From: a virus
Direction: 5' to 3' (one strand)
Virus record (IMG/VR): IMGVR_UViG_3300007735_000581
Coordinates: 1 to 29,310 of that record
Length of the DNA: 29,310 nt
A program made the position numbers and the translations under genes. Below are positions 1-7,295 of this stretch, piece by piece (the stretch's first letter is position 1; every line of letters begins with the position of its first letter). The notes under the pieces were generated by a model. The model was not told the origin of the DNA. It saw nothing but the letters and a program-made list of their open reading frames with translations, and did not search any database.

Positions 1-310
1 TGACGTTGTTTTGAATTGCAAATGGTGTTTTTGCCATAATTTTCTCCTTGAGTTGTTGTCCTAAGGGGGTGGTGGGGGCGGGTTCCCACGTTTCGATTGC
101 GTTTTTGAGTGCTGACTGAAGATCAGGCATGACCGTTCCCTTTCTGTTTGTTCCTTGTAGTTTGTTAAGAATTTCTTTAGCTTCCAACGCACCCCCACTA
201 AGGGGACGCGTGTTCTTATGCAGGTCAGGCAGAGGTGCGCCATATAGACGACTCTCTACCTCGGCCTGAGACAGATACTTCTTGGGTGTAGCATGTCGAC
301 GGAATCGCAT
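1..310 (-). CDS. Hypothetical phage protein, 3' end cut by window edge
   Basis: An uninterrupted frame of 103 codons runs off the left edge. The ATG at 310 overlaps the stop of the preceding gene (TGATG), which suggests translational coupling. The product starts MRFRRHATPKKYLSQAEVES and is mixed and basic. Two in-frame ATG codons lie further in: Met61 (base 130, preceded by AAAGGGA) and Met92 (base 37, preceded by a strong AAGGAGA). The sequence around Met92 reads MAKTPFAIQNNV. The frame therefore encodes either one longer protein or a downstream gene whose start lies in the same open frame. I do not recognise the family. It is the last visible gene of the operon that begins at 3734. Confidence is good that the frame is coding and moderate for the exact start. 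Confidence 0.6.
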   Translation of the reverse strand, partial: MRFRRHATPKKYLSQAEVESRLYGAPLPDLHKNTRPLSGGALEAKEILNKLQGTNRKGTVMPDLQSALKNAIETWEPAPTTPLGQQLKEKIMAKTPFAIQNNV

Positions 311-468
311 CACACTTCCAAGCGTGGAACCTGACGTGCAACCAACCACTTGTCGCCAAGCCTACGGATAGAGCGTACCCATTGGCGTTGGTAACTGCGG
401 ATGGTTTCGGGTGGTGCATCGTATGTAGCAAAGATGCGACGAACATGTGTTAAGTATCTAGTGTTCAT
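310..468 (-). CDS. Small basic hypothetical protein (52 aa)
   Basis: A short gene reading MNTRYLTHVRRIFATYDAPP and ending RQVPRLEV. It starts at the ATG at 468, ten bases after the stop of the DUF3150-like gene, and a GAAAGG ribosome site overlaps that stop. It ends in TGATG, sharing bases with the next start at 310. The product is rich in Arg, Tyr and Trp with no Cys, so a nucleic-acid-binding or protein-contact role is possible but not shown. No family is recognised. Support comes from the Shine-Dalgarno site, the coupling at both ends and the fit into the operon. Longer frames on the same strand (225-446, 61-243) overlap it, lack such signals, and look like shadows. Confidence 0.6.
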   Translation of the reverse strand: MNTRYLTHVRRIFATYDAPPETIRSYQRQWVRSIRRLGDKWLVARQVPRLEV

Positions 469-477
469 GATTGCCTT

Positions 478-1362
478 TCAGAAATTGAACTTGTCGAGGA
501 TGGCGTCTACGTTTCTCTTGACGTCTTGACGGATAGCCTCGTTCTTTCGCAGATCCGTAGGCGTAACACCCACAAGCAACTGCTCTAACTGACTACGTGC
601 AGTCTCAAGGGCTACGTCATTGGTTACGTTCAATGCCTTGGTGAGATCACACAACTCCAACGCACCATCGACAAGCGTGTCGTGGAAGCGCCTTTGCTTA
701 GCCTCACCGCCTACATAGTCAGTAGTCAGTCTGTCTGACATACGTTTGAGGTGGGTGCTAAGTCTCTCACGCACATCTGCCATAGCAGAGTCGATGCGTT
801 CCTGTGTCAGAGATTCAAGGCGAGCCTTGAGTTCTGCCTGTGCTTGGTTGCCTACATCTACGCGGAAGTCACCCGATGATGGGACTGGCATGTAGTTAAC
901 GCGGAATGAGAACTTAGTCATCATCTCATTAGCAGATGGGTAGTCATCTCTCTTGAACATATCACCGAGAGCCAATGCCTGCGCAGTGATAAGCGTAGGG
1001 TAGATAACAACGAAAGCCTTGACCAATGTCTCCATCTCTTCCTCGAAGTCATTCATGCGCTCAGTGAACTTCATGAAGTTGACAGTAGGTAAGAGGCGCA
1101 GACCTGAGTCAGACCAAGGTGCTGTGTTGTCGTACACGAATTGACGTGCGCGACCGACCGCTTGTTGGATGATGTCCAACTCGGTGCGACCTGCGAGCAG
1201 GTGCTTGTTGACACGGGCGGCATCTTTAGCCCCCGCGTTCTTGCTTGCTACCACTTCGTTGGTGGTAGTCTTGTCTAGCTTACGTGCTGTCCACACAGAA
1301 GCGTTGAACTCCACAAGCATTGCGCATGTGTCGATGTTGAGGCGAGGTGTATTAGTTGTCAT
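478..1362 (-). CDS. DUF3150-like protein next to MoxR ATPase
   Basis: A 294-residue soluble protein, mostly helical and charged, with no signal peptide or membrane segment. The start is supported by AAGGAG eight bases before the ATG. The composition, the length, and the position directly downstream of a MoxR-like ATPase and a metallopeptidase/VWA gene match the DUF3150 proteins that accompany such pairs in phages and plasmids. That assignment is from memory of the family and its gene context, not from a profile search. No catalytic motif is evident. Residues about 165-235 look like a long helix pair. The likely role is as a substrate adaptor or structural partner of the ATPase/VWA complex (inference). 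Confidence 0.6.
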   Translation of the reverse strand: MTTNTPRLNIDTCAMLVEFNASVWTARKLDKTTTNEVVASKNAGAKDAARVNKHLLAGRTELDIIQQAVGRARQFVYDNTAPWSDSGLRLLPTVNFMKFTERMNDFEEEMETLVKAFVVIYPTLITAQALALGDMFKRDDYPSANEMMTKFSFRVNYMPVPSSGDFRVDVGNQAQAELKARLESLTQERIDSAMADVRERLSTHLKRMSDRLTTDYVGGEAKQRRFHDTLVDGALELCDLTKALNVTNDVALETARSQLEQLLVGVTPTDLRKNEAIRQDVKRNVDAILDKFNF

Positions 1363-1380
1363 GATAAGAACTCCTTGTGA

Positions 1381-2505
1381 TTACTTGGTTGAGAAAAAGA
1401 TTTTGTGCTCGGCTAACATGCGACCGAACTCATTGATCGTAGCGAACATAGCCACACGCTGACTTGTTGCTACTGTGTTGCAGAAGATTGACTGCATCTC
1501 TGCACGCATACGCCACACGTACTTGACGATGGCTTCTGCCTCTGTCCTGTCCGCTACGCGAGTAACGAACTGGAATACCTGAATCAACTGCGCCGTAGGG
1601 TTGTCAGACAGCGGTGCTGTGTCAGGTGATTTGATAACGCGAGAGTACTCGCAGATCTCACGACCGAAGCGAATGAACGATGACAATGCCTGTGCAGTAG
1701 TAGCACCGACAGTGCCAACGAGAGCCGCCTCAAGTGTGTCGTCATCGAGAACACCAAGACCCGCATCGAGGATGTCACTAGCGGCAACCAACGAGCGAGG
1801 TGTAGCGTATGCAAGTTGCATAGACTTGGGGTTGAAGATGAAGCCGTTGTCCTTGGACAAGTCCTTGCCCTCGAACATACCGCCCTTCTCGTAGTCAAGG
1901 AACGATTGCATAACGCGTGGCTCGTTGCTGACGAAAGCAATAATCATTGGGTTGACGCCATTGTCAGTAGCCCACTTGACCCACTCGTCAGCGCTAGGCT
2001 TACGCATCTTGACGAACACAAGACGATTGCGTAAGTGTGCTTGGATGGAATCACCAAGACCCTCGATGGATAGATTGGTAAAGCACACAACAACGCTACC
2101 CTCAGGCATGCTCAAATTACCGACCCTGCGCTCATAGATGATCGGAGCCAATACGTTCTTGATGAACTGCGGTGCCTTGGCGATCTCGTCCAGACCTACG
2201 AGGATAGGCTTGGAGTTGTTGACACCGAGTTGGTTGAACGCACTAACACCGAAGCGCTCATTGGGTAACTCACGAGACACGCCATTCTCACGATCGAGGT
2301 CAGGCATCCACACAGAGCCGTCAGACAACTGAGTGCAGTCAATAGGTTGCACAGCGATGTGGTCAGCAAACTTGGGTAGCTTGCGTAGCGCATGGAACAG
2401 GGCGGTCTTGCCGATGCCGTTCTCGCCCTCCACAATTACTGTGCGCTTGTCACCGACAGCGGCAACGAGGGAAACAACTTGTGATGCGGATAAGAATTGA
2501 TTCAT
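1381..2505 (-). CDS. MoxR/CobS-like AAA+ ATPase
   Basis: A 374-residue AAA+ ATPase. A Walker A motif GENGIGKT lies at residues 27-34, a Walker B ILVGLDEI at 101-108, a sensor-1-like VVVCFTN stretch follows, and there is a conserved RNRLVF element where the arginine finger is expected. MoxR-type ATPases work with VWA-domain partners to remodel proteins or insert metal, and the immediately upstream gene (2529-3734) encodes such a partner. I place the start at the ATG at 2505 because GGAG precedes it at good spacing; the longer frame from 2520 would need a TTG start. It lies 8 to 25 bases from the upstream gene depending on the start, and 18 bases from the next. It is a cytoplasmic early or middle gene. 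The phage substrate is unknown. Confidence 0.88.
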   Translation of the reverse strand: MNQFLSASQVVSLVAAVGDKRTVIVEGENGIGKTALFHALRKLPKFADHIAVQPIDCTQLSDGSVWMPDLDRENGVSRELPNERFGVSAFNQLGVNNSKPILVGLDEIAKAPQFIKNVLAPIIYERRVGNLSMPEGSVVVCFTNLSIEGLGDSIQAHLRNRLVFVKMRKPSADEWVKWATDNGVNPMIIAFVSNEPRVMQSFLDYEKGGMFEGKDLSKDNGFIFNPKSMQLAYATPRSLVAASDILDAGLGVLDDDTLEAALVGTVGATTAQALSSFIRFGREICEYSRVIKSPDTAPLSDNPTAQLIQVFQFVTRVADRTEAEAIVKYVWRMRAEMQSIFCNTVATSQRVAMFATINEFGRMLAEHKIFFSTK

Positions 2506-2528
2506 GATATAGATCTCCAAAGATTAAG

Positions 2529-3734
2529 TTAAACAGAAATGTGCAAGACTTTGCCATAGGTAGGAACGAATGACTCGTTCTCTACCACACCCCACAGAGA
2601 TGGCATTGGGGTATTCGGGGTATCGCAACCAAGGTAACCATCTGTCAACCAGACGATTGCCCGAGCGTCGATCTTGTGTTCCTTGATGTAGTCGACAACA
2701 ACATCAGGAGTAGTACCGCCACCGCCCTTGGGGTTCATGAGCGAAGCGATCTGTTCGTAGTCAGCAGGCTTGAAGGCTTGGTCACCGCATACGCTAGTGT
2801 CCCACCACAACACACGCACACCCGCAGGCTTGGTGATGTTGCAGATGCGAGCGATCTCACCGAACAGCAGACGATAGTACGGATACATAGAGCCCGAGGT
2901 ATCAACAGCGAGGATAAGCTCACCGACAGACTCGGTGAAGTGCGATGGCATAACGAAGCCCGATGCAAGCAAGCGTTTGTTGGGAGGACAGAAGCGAGAG
3001 TTGTCGTCGCCCGCAGAGATAGAACTAATCCATTCCTGAAGCGCTTGCTTCCAGTCAGTCATGCGTTCCTTGGCAGTGCCTAAGATGTCACGACCACCGC
3101 CCTCTTTACCCGCAAGCTTACGTGCAAGTATTTCGCCCTGACGATTGGCATCGTCGATCTGCTTGCCAAGTTTGTCTTGCTCGACGGGGTTGTCATCGAA
3201 CTCGCCATCCTCATGCGCATCGAGGGGCTCATCGAAGTCACCGCCATCACCATCGCCATCGCCCTCACCATCCTTGGGTTCCTTACGCCCGTTCTTGAGC
3301 ATGTCGTTGAGTACCTGAGGGAATGACCAACCGAAGTACTTGCGATCAATGCACAACGACTCAGTAGGACGCTCGACAAACTTGAAGTCGGGGTCAAGTT
3401 CCTCGATCAATGCGTTGACCACGTAGTCGTGTGCTATGTTGGTAAGCTTAGGCATCTTGCGTGTGTACTCTTTGAACAAGATGCAATGCTTCAGGGCAAC
3501 GTGAAAGTTCTCGTGCAGTACAAGGTAACGCATCTGCTTGCGGTTGAGTGGTGCAATGAAGTCAGCGCCATACTTCTTATCACGCCCATTGGTAGCGGCA
3601 GTACGTACCTTGGTAGACACCTCGCTCTTACCTAGCATGATGACGCCCGACAGCAAGGCGAACTTAGGGTGACGCATACAGTCAATGTTTGCGGCTTGGA
3701 CTCTCTGATTGAGAGTCATCTTCTCATAGCTCAT
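2529..3734 (-). CDS. Metallopeptidase-like/VWA fusion protein (MoxR partner)
   Basis: This 401-residue protein combines an N-terminal zincin-like domain with HENFH (HExxH) at residues 74-78, an Asp/Gly-rich acidic linker at about 150-185, and a C-terminal VWA domain. The VWA domain has a full MIDAS: DTSGSM at 278-283, a Thr in GGGGTTP at 337-343, and Asp in LTDGY at 363-367. It resembles the DUF2201-type 'VWA-like metallopeptidase' proteins encoded beside MoxR ATPases (family knowledge from memory). The intact HExxH suggests it may bind zinc and cut a protein, while the MIDAS suggests Mg-dependent partner binding. It is the first gene of the operon, 21-50 bases downstream of a strong promoter, with a CAGGAGA ribosome site before the ATG. 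Whether it is an active protease is not known. Confidence 0.85.
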   Translation of the reverse strand: MSYEKMTLNQRVQAANIDCMRHPKFALLSGVIMLGKSEVSTKVRTAATNGRDKKYGADFIAPLNRKQMRYLVLHENFHVALKHCILFKEYTRKMPKLTNIAHDYVVNALIEELDPDFKFVERPTESLCIDRKYFGWSFPQVLNDMLKNGRKEPKDGEGDGDGDGGDFDEPLDAHEDGEFDDNPVEQDKLGKQIDDANRQGEILARKLAGKEGGGRDILGTAKERMTDWKQALQEWISSISAGDDNSRFCPPNKRLLASGFVMPSHFTESVGELILAVDTSGSMYPYYRLLFGEIARICNITKPAGVRVLWWDTSVCGDQAFKPADYEQIASLMNPKGGGGTTPDVVVDYIKEHKIDARAIVWLTDGYLGCDTPNTPMPSLWGVVENESFVPTYGKVLHISV

Positions 3735-3761
3735 AGTGCTTCTCCTGTTTTGTTTAAAGAA

Positions 3762-3797
3762 ATTATAGCATAGGTTGTCAAAGACTTGACAACCTAT
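3762..3797 (-). promoter_or_regulatory. Extended -10 promoter inside a perfect 28-bp palindrome
   Basis: On the minus strand a perfect extended -10, TGCTATAAT (3770-3762), lies 28 bases before the start at 3734. Directly upstream is a perfect inverted repeat, 12-bp arms ATAGGTTGTCAA / TTGACAACCTAT around a 4-bp centre (3770-3797). It covers the whole -35 zone; a TTGTCA lies 19 bp from the -10. The palindrome fits an operator for a dimeric repressor or activator. It could also fold as an RNA hairpin ending the transcript of the gene at 3816, but no U-run follows at once. The promoter would drive the VWA/ATPase/DUF3150 operon. Confidence 0.7.
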
Positions 3798-3815
3798 CGG
3801 AAACCCTGAGGTAAC

Positions 3816-4796
3816 TCAAGTGTGAATATTAGAACGTGGGTATTCAGAATGTTTCGGGAATTGTTTCACCTCCTCTGGTTTCTTCATTGAGTTGCTACCA
3901 ACGTATTTGTGTATCCTGTCAAGGATGGCACGCCTGAACTCAGTCATCTCGATGGGCTTGGCTAGCTCGTCGACTGTGCTATTTTGATTACCATTCTGTC
4001 GGCTATACCAAGAGCCCCCGACTTGAAAGTCTGCCTGTTGCATACCGCGCTTGGATGCGATGATGTCGTAGGCTTTCTGGCACATCTCAAAGAACACGTC
4101 GATGTCCTGTTGTCGTGGCTCGGGGTCAGTCCACATCTCTTGTATCGCCATGTAGTATGCGCGGTTGTATCCCTCACCACCGAACTTCTGTCCGAGGCGG
4201 TAGTCAATGTTGCACTCCGCTTTGAACTCGGGCATACGCATCTGTGCAAGCATGATGTATGGCTCGAAGTGTGCGGCAACCTTAGCCTTGAACTTGCGGA
4301 CATCGGTGTCCGCGACTAGTCGGTAGTGTGGTGTGTGACGTGAGCGTGTGGGGTCTAGCACGCCATCGACAAACACAGCGTCCAAGCTGAACGGCACGCC
4401 CTCATCTTTCATGAAGTGCTCGGTGTAGATAGGCATGATGATCGACTCATCGCTGTACATGTCATCGCTATCACGTTGTCTGTTCGCACCAACGTCAACG
4501 CGTAGCGTGTGATACATGAACTGCTTACTGGTCTGCGATGAGTGACCCATGTATAGCCTACGCTCAACGCGCTTGCCGTCCTCTACCTTGGGCTCATAGA
4601 ACCGCGCCATGATTGTTTGATACAGCTTGATGTCGAAGTACTTGCCGTACTCGTTACTGCCCTCGATGAGTCTGTGGTGTGCCACAGGCTTGGGGTCTAG
4701 TGGTCGCTCGTTGGGTTGCCACTTGATACTGCGTACTGCACCTCGTTGTGCGAATGTACCCAATGCCTCGTCATAGTTTTTACATACGTATGCCAT
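3816..4796 (-). CDS. Conserved hypothetical phage protein (326 aa)
   Basis: A 326-residue soluble protein starting MAYVCKNYDEALGTF. The start has GGAG nine bases upstream. It has mixed alpha/beta character, is rich in Tyr, Met, Arg and Asp, and ends in a basic tail. No signal peptide, membrane segment, or nucleotide- or metal-binding motif is obvious. It is transcribed with 4802-6313 (5 bases after the preceding stop), so it shares their promoter, while the palindrome at 3770-3797 separates it from the next operon. I do not recognise the family. The HH and H-x-R residues scattered through the first half do not form a known motif. Confidence 0.8.
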   Translation of the reverse strand: MAYVCKNYDEALGTFAQRGAVRSIKWQPNERPLDPKPVAHHRLIEGSNEYGKYFDIKLYQTIMARFYEPKVEDGKRVERRLYMGHSSQTSKQFMYHTLRVDVGANRQRDSDDMYSDESIIMPIYTEHFMKDEGVPFSLDAVFVDGVLDPTRSRHTPHYRLVADTDVRKFKAKVAAHFEPYIMLAQMRMPEFKAECNIDYRLGQKFGGEGYNRAYYMAIQEMWTDPEPRQQDIDVFFEMCQKAYDIIASKRGMQQADFQVGGSWYSRQNGNQNSTVDELAKPIEMTEFRRAILDRIHKYVGSNSMKKPEEVKQFPKHSEYPRSNIHT

Positions 4797-4801
4797 GATA
4801 A

Positions 4802-5221
4802 TTACTCCTGTGTTGTTAAAGTTGATTCCACTGCGGGGATGGGTGGAAACGCTGTGTTTATCTCGTGCCTTGTAGTGATGTAGTCATACAAGTCACCATC
4901 GTTGTCGTCTTCATCGAAATCTTCAGCGCCATCCTCACCGACGCCTACGAACCTAAACCTCCCTCCTTTCTCTTCTCCATAAATTTCTACTGCCTCGCGC
5001 ATCAATGCGCGGTGCGCCTTCACGTCATCGAATGAGTCGTACCACTTCACATCCTCGGCCTCAAAGGTAATGATTGGGTCAAGCGTATACCCATATTCAC
5101 ACTCATTGATGGCCTCGGTTATGTGCTTGTCGTTCTTCGCAAGCATCAGCGTTACGAAGTTGTCTCGTGTCTCGATGTCATTGAACTTGATGACATACGC
5201 TACGTCTGATCTGTATCCCAT
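4802..5221 (-). CDS. Conserved small acidic phage protein (MGYRSDV family)
   Basis: A 139-residue protein that begins MGYRSDVAYVIKF, an N-terminus I recall from many unrelated phage hypothetical proteins. It has an alpha/beta ferredoxin-like pattern (VAYVIKF ... FVTLMLA ... RFRFVGVG) followed by a highly acidic stretch (residues about 103-112, DFDEDDNDGDLYDY) and a short tail. The start is preceded by GGAGGAATAATC. It is packed two bases from the upstream gene and five from the downstream one, so all are co-translated. Its biochemical role is unknown; the acidic region could mimic DNA or bind basic partners, but that is speculation. Confidence 0.78.
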   Translation of the reverse strand: MGYRSDVAYVIKFNDIETRDNFVTLMLAKNDKHITEAINECEYGYTLDPIITFEAEDVKWYDSFDDVKAHRALMREAVEIYGEEKGGRFRFVGVGEDGAEDFDEDDNDGDLYDYITTRHEINTAFPPIPAVESTLTTQE

Positions 5222-5223
5222 GA

Positions 5224-5883
5224 TTATTCCTCCTGTAAATATCCGTTGATGTCAAAGCGCCATCCGTTGATGTCGCACACTTCTTTAAAGCGTTCTTCGC
5301 TTGCGTACTCGTCGTACTCATCACGCAGTTGTGAGTAGATGTCGTTGGCATAGTTACGCGCCTCGTTCTCTACCCATTGATGTAGTTCATTTAGTCGTTC
5401 GTCCACACTGATGGAATTCATAAGCGCCTGCACACTCGCACCTTCAAGTATCCCTGCGTCTATGCATGAGTCGCCGTCCGCGTTGTAGAAGCTCTCGCTG
5501 ATGTCCTCCACTCGCATCGTACCGCTGTGGTTGTAGTAGAAGCCACTACGAGATACACCAACGTGTGTGTCTGTCCATCCCTCTTTGATGAGTTCGTTAA
5601 GCACAAAGTATTGCGTGTAGTCGTGGTTGTCAGGCTTGTTGTGGTACTCAATGAAGCGAGGTAGGCGCACCATACCTGTCCACGAAGCGCCATCACCTTG
5701 CGATGAGAAGCCCGACCATGCTACTTCTTCTATCTCAAAGCCCCTCTCGGGGCCGTCCTGTTTAGCACGAGCGATGATCTCATCTGCCCAGTCATCTGGC
5801 GCATCGTTGTACCGCGACATAGCGTTAGCTTTGCCGTAGGCGTTGAGTTCATCGAACGCAAGCAGTTGCGTTGTTGTGTCCAT
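5224..5883 (-). CDS. Conserved hypothetical phage protein with GFSSQGDGASW motif
   Basis: A 219-residue acidic protein. It opens with a short helix (LLAFDELNAYGKANAMSRY) and then the block WSGFSSQGDGASWTG at about residues 55-69. This block, with its paired aromatic and glycine residues, is shared by a widespread phage protein group that I recall as sometimes labelled 'antitoxin of TA stability system' without firm proof. The C-terminal half is helical and acidic. No catalytic motif can be named. The gene is spaced four bases from its upstream and two from its downstream neighbour. No toxin-like partner is visible beside it, so I do not call a toxin-antitoxin system. Confidence 0.78.
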   Translation of the reverse strand: MDTTTQLLAFDELNAYGKANAMSRYNDAPDDWADEIIARAKQDGPERGFEIEEVAWSGFSSQGDGASWTGMVRLPRFIEYHNKPDNHDYTQYFVLNELIKEGWTDTHVGVSRSGFYYNHSGTMRVEDISESFYNADGDSCIDAGILEGASVQALMNSISVDERLNELHQWVENEARNYANDIYSQLRDEYDEYASEERFKEVCDINGWRFDINGYLQEE

Positions 5884-5887
5884 AGTA

Positions 5888-6313
5888 TTAGTCCACGTTG
5901 ATGGTTGCGGTAAAGGTTATGTTGTCCTTGATGGACGCTGTGATGACATCTGTGAAGTCGAAGTCGTTGATCGCATCGTTGACTGCATCGCTGATCTGAC
6001 TGTCGAAGTCGTGATCTTCAACTGCGCTCACAGCCATGTCGTTGATAGCGTCCTCGCTGATGTGGTACTCAGCATCGTTGTGCTCACTAATCGCGCCCTC
6101 GACGACTGCTGTCGCGATCTCTTTGATCTGCTCTACGAAGCCATCGTCGATAACTCGCAGGGTGCGGTGACTCATGAGTATCTCGTTGACTTGCGCTGAC
6201 ACAATGTCTTTGATGTAGTTCTCAACGAGCGCCATGAGCGTGGTCATCAGCGCCGATGTTGGCATTGATGGTTGAGTGGTTTGAGTTGTTGTTTGAACTG
6301 TAGTTTGTTCCAT
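5888..6313 (-). CDS. Acidic hypothetical protein (141 aa)
   Basis: The frame is open to 6352, but I place the start at the ATG at 6313 (MEQTTVQTTTQTTQ) because TTTTGGAGATTTATC precedes it; the extra 13 residues of the longer version lie in an AT-rich leader. After a Thr/Gln-rich N-terminus comes a helix-rich acidic protein with repeated short units of the type 'D-A-I-N-D' (for example AINDMAVSAVEDHDF and AVNDAINDFDF at about residues 92-124). This suggests a small helical repeat, possibly an oligomer or a DNA mimic. No family is recognised. It heads the four-gene set 6313-3816. Confidence 0.72.
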   Translation of the reverse strand: MEQTTVQTTTQTTQPSMPTSALMTTLMALVENYIKDIVSAQVNEILMSHRTLRVIDDGFVEQIKEIATAVVEGAISEHNDAEYHISEDAINDMAVSAVEDHDFDSQISDAVNDAINDFDFTDVITASIKDNITFTATINVD

Positions 6314-6344
6314 GATAAATCTCCAAAAAATTAAAAAGAAAGAT

Positions 6345-6361
6345 GTGGACAATTTGTCCGC
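6345..6361. repeat. 17-bp palindrome, copy 1 of 4
   Basis: GTGGACAATTTGTCCGC is an imperfect palindrome of the consensus GCGGACA-nnT-TGTCCGC. With its right flank (6345-6367, ending GCGAGTTA) it matches copy 2 (7597-7619) at 20 of 23 bases. It lies in the leader of the gene at 6313 and is followed on the minus strand by a T-rich stretch. It is a candidate protein-binding site; the T-rich tail also leaves open a weak terminator. Confidence 0.65.
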
Positions 6362-6412
6362 GAGTTAAAAGCGTGGCGGGATGCCACAAAGAAAGAATGA
6401 CCGTTTCTTTTG

Positions 6413-6505
6413 TTACCCCCCTCTCCAGTAGAACAAGTCAAGGATTAAGACAATGATGGCCAGTAAGACCACCGCCCGTTCGAGTTTTTCCCATTTAGTC
6501 AGCAT
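6413..6505 (-). CDS. Single-pass membrane micropeptide (30 aa)
   Basis: A 31-codon frame encodes MLTKWEKLERAVVLLAIIVL and then ILDLFYWRGG. It has a short charged, amphipathic N-terminus, one hydrophobic helix (residues about 11-26) and an aromatic C-terminal end, typical of a single-span inner-membrane peptide. The ATG at 6505 overlaps the previous stop (TAATG), and a strong AAGGAG lies within the last codons of that gene, seven bases before the ATG. It is too short for standard length cut-offs. The role is unknown. A regulator of a host membrane complex, a superinfection factor or a small lysis-related peptide are all possible. Position away from late genes argues mildly against a holin. Confidence 0.68.
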   Translation of the reverse strand: MLTKWEKLERAVVLLAIIVLILDLFYWRGG

Positions 6506-7200
6506 TACTTCTCTCCTTTTAAATATGCCAATGATCTTGGCGGTACAAACTTGCTGTCTTTGTTCACTTGCGTGAACTCATCGCGGTATTTGATGAGCAT
6601 CGGGGTGCGGGATTGTTTGTATATAGGTGGCAGTGCCGCCCACATATCTCTTATCTTGGTGAACACCTCGGGCTCTATGTAGTCGTCCCACTCTGCGCTA
6701 GCAGGTCGGCGTGGGTGTAACGCGTGGCTGTACTCGGCGTATTCCTTTGCCCTTTTGAGCATCCCCATGTACTCGTGGTAGAACGTGGCCTTGTCCACGT
6801 AGCCCTTGCGCTTTGCATACATCCACGCATTACGGGCGCTGACGATCTCCCACTTGATGGGCGCTAATACATCGGCTAACTCGGCCTTCCATACCTTGAG
6901 CCACCGCTTACGGGCGGCTATGGCCTGCGCGTTGCGCTCATCTTGCGCTTGCTTTTCTCTGAGGTGTTTGGCTACAAGCACGTTCATGTCCCCCGTCTGA
7001 ACCTTGTTGTGTATCTCTTTGGCGCTGAGCTTGGTCGGGGGTTTGCGCTTGGGACGGCAGGCTTTGCAGTTCTTGGACTCGAGCGTCATGCGTACGTTGC
7101 CTGCTCTGCCCCATGCTTTTGACTGTGCATACGTAGCGAGATACGTGAAGTCGTTGAGGGGGCGCGACTCCCCACATTTAGCGCACGTTTTGATTTGCAT
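6505..7200 (-). CDS. Zinc-ribbon hypothetical protein (231 aa)
   Basis: This 231-residue basic protein begins with a probable zinc ribbon: CAKC at residues 6-9 and CKAC at 45-48. The spacing resembles the N-terminus of some phage HNH-type or recombination-associated proteins, but no HNH catalytic core is visible afterwards. The rest is helical, rich in Arg, Lys, Trp and Tyr, and includes a basic patch KRKPPTKLS after the second Cys pair, so DNA or RNA binding is likely (inference). The start has AAGGAG five bases upstream. It sits directly beside the 21-bp-spaced repeats at 7228-7277, so it could be the protein that binds them. Confidence 0.75.
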   Translation of the reverse strand: MQIKTCAKCGESRPLNDFTYLATYAQSKAWGRAGNVRMTLESKNCKACRPKRKPPTKLSAKEIHNKVQTGDMNVLVAKHLREKQAQDERNAQAIAARKRWLKVWKAELADVLAPIKWEIVSARNAWMYAKRKGYVDKATFYHEYMGMLKRAKEYAEYSHALHPRRPASAEWDDYIEPEVFTKIRDMWAALPPIYKQSRTPMLIKYRDEFTQVNKDSKFVPPRSLAYLKGEK

Positions 7201-7227
7201 ACTTTCTCCTTATAGTTTTGGGCTAAC

Positions 7228-7277
7228 TGGCCCACTTGGTTTTGTAACTGGCCCACCATTCAACACAGGTGGCCCAC
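7228..7277. repeat. Three TGGCCCAC repeats with exact 21-bp spacing
   Basis: TGGCCCAC begins at 7228, 7249 and 7270, each 21 bp apart, or two helical turns, so the sites face the same side of DNA. The flanks vary; copies 1 and 2 share a preceding AAC and copies 1 and 3 a following TTG. Such phasing is typical of iterons or cooperative regulator sites. The first copy is 28 bases from the ATG at 7200, so binding could also control that gene. Confidence 0.6.
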
Positions 7278-7295
7278 TTGTGGATGACGAGGTCA

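Noticed and set aside
61-446. Minus-strand frames at 61-243 and 225-446
   Set aside because: They overlap a better pair of frames (310-468 and 1-310) that have ribosome sites and stop/start coupling; the 61-243 product has a low-complexity Pro end and no ribosome site.
5224-5883. Toxin-antitoxin pair
   Set aside because: Similar phage proteins have sometimes been labelled antitoxins, but no small toxin-like gene is paired with it and the operon layout gives no support.
7227-7277. CRISPR-like array
   Set aside because: The repeated unit is only 8 bp with 13-bp gaps and three copies; far below a CRISPR repeat. Iteron-like sites fit better.
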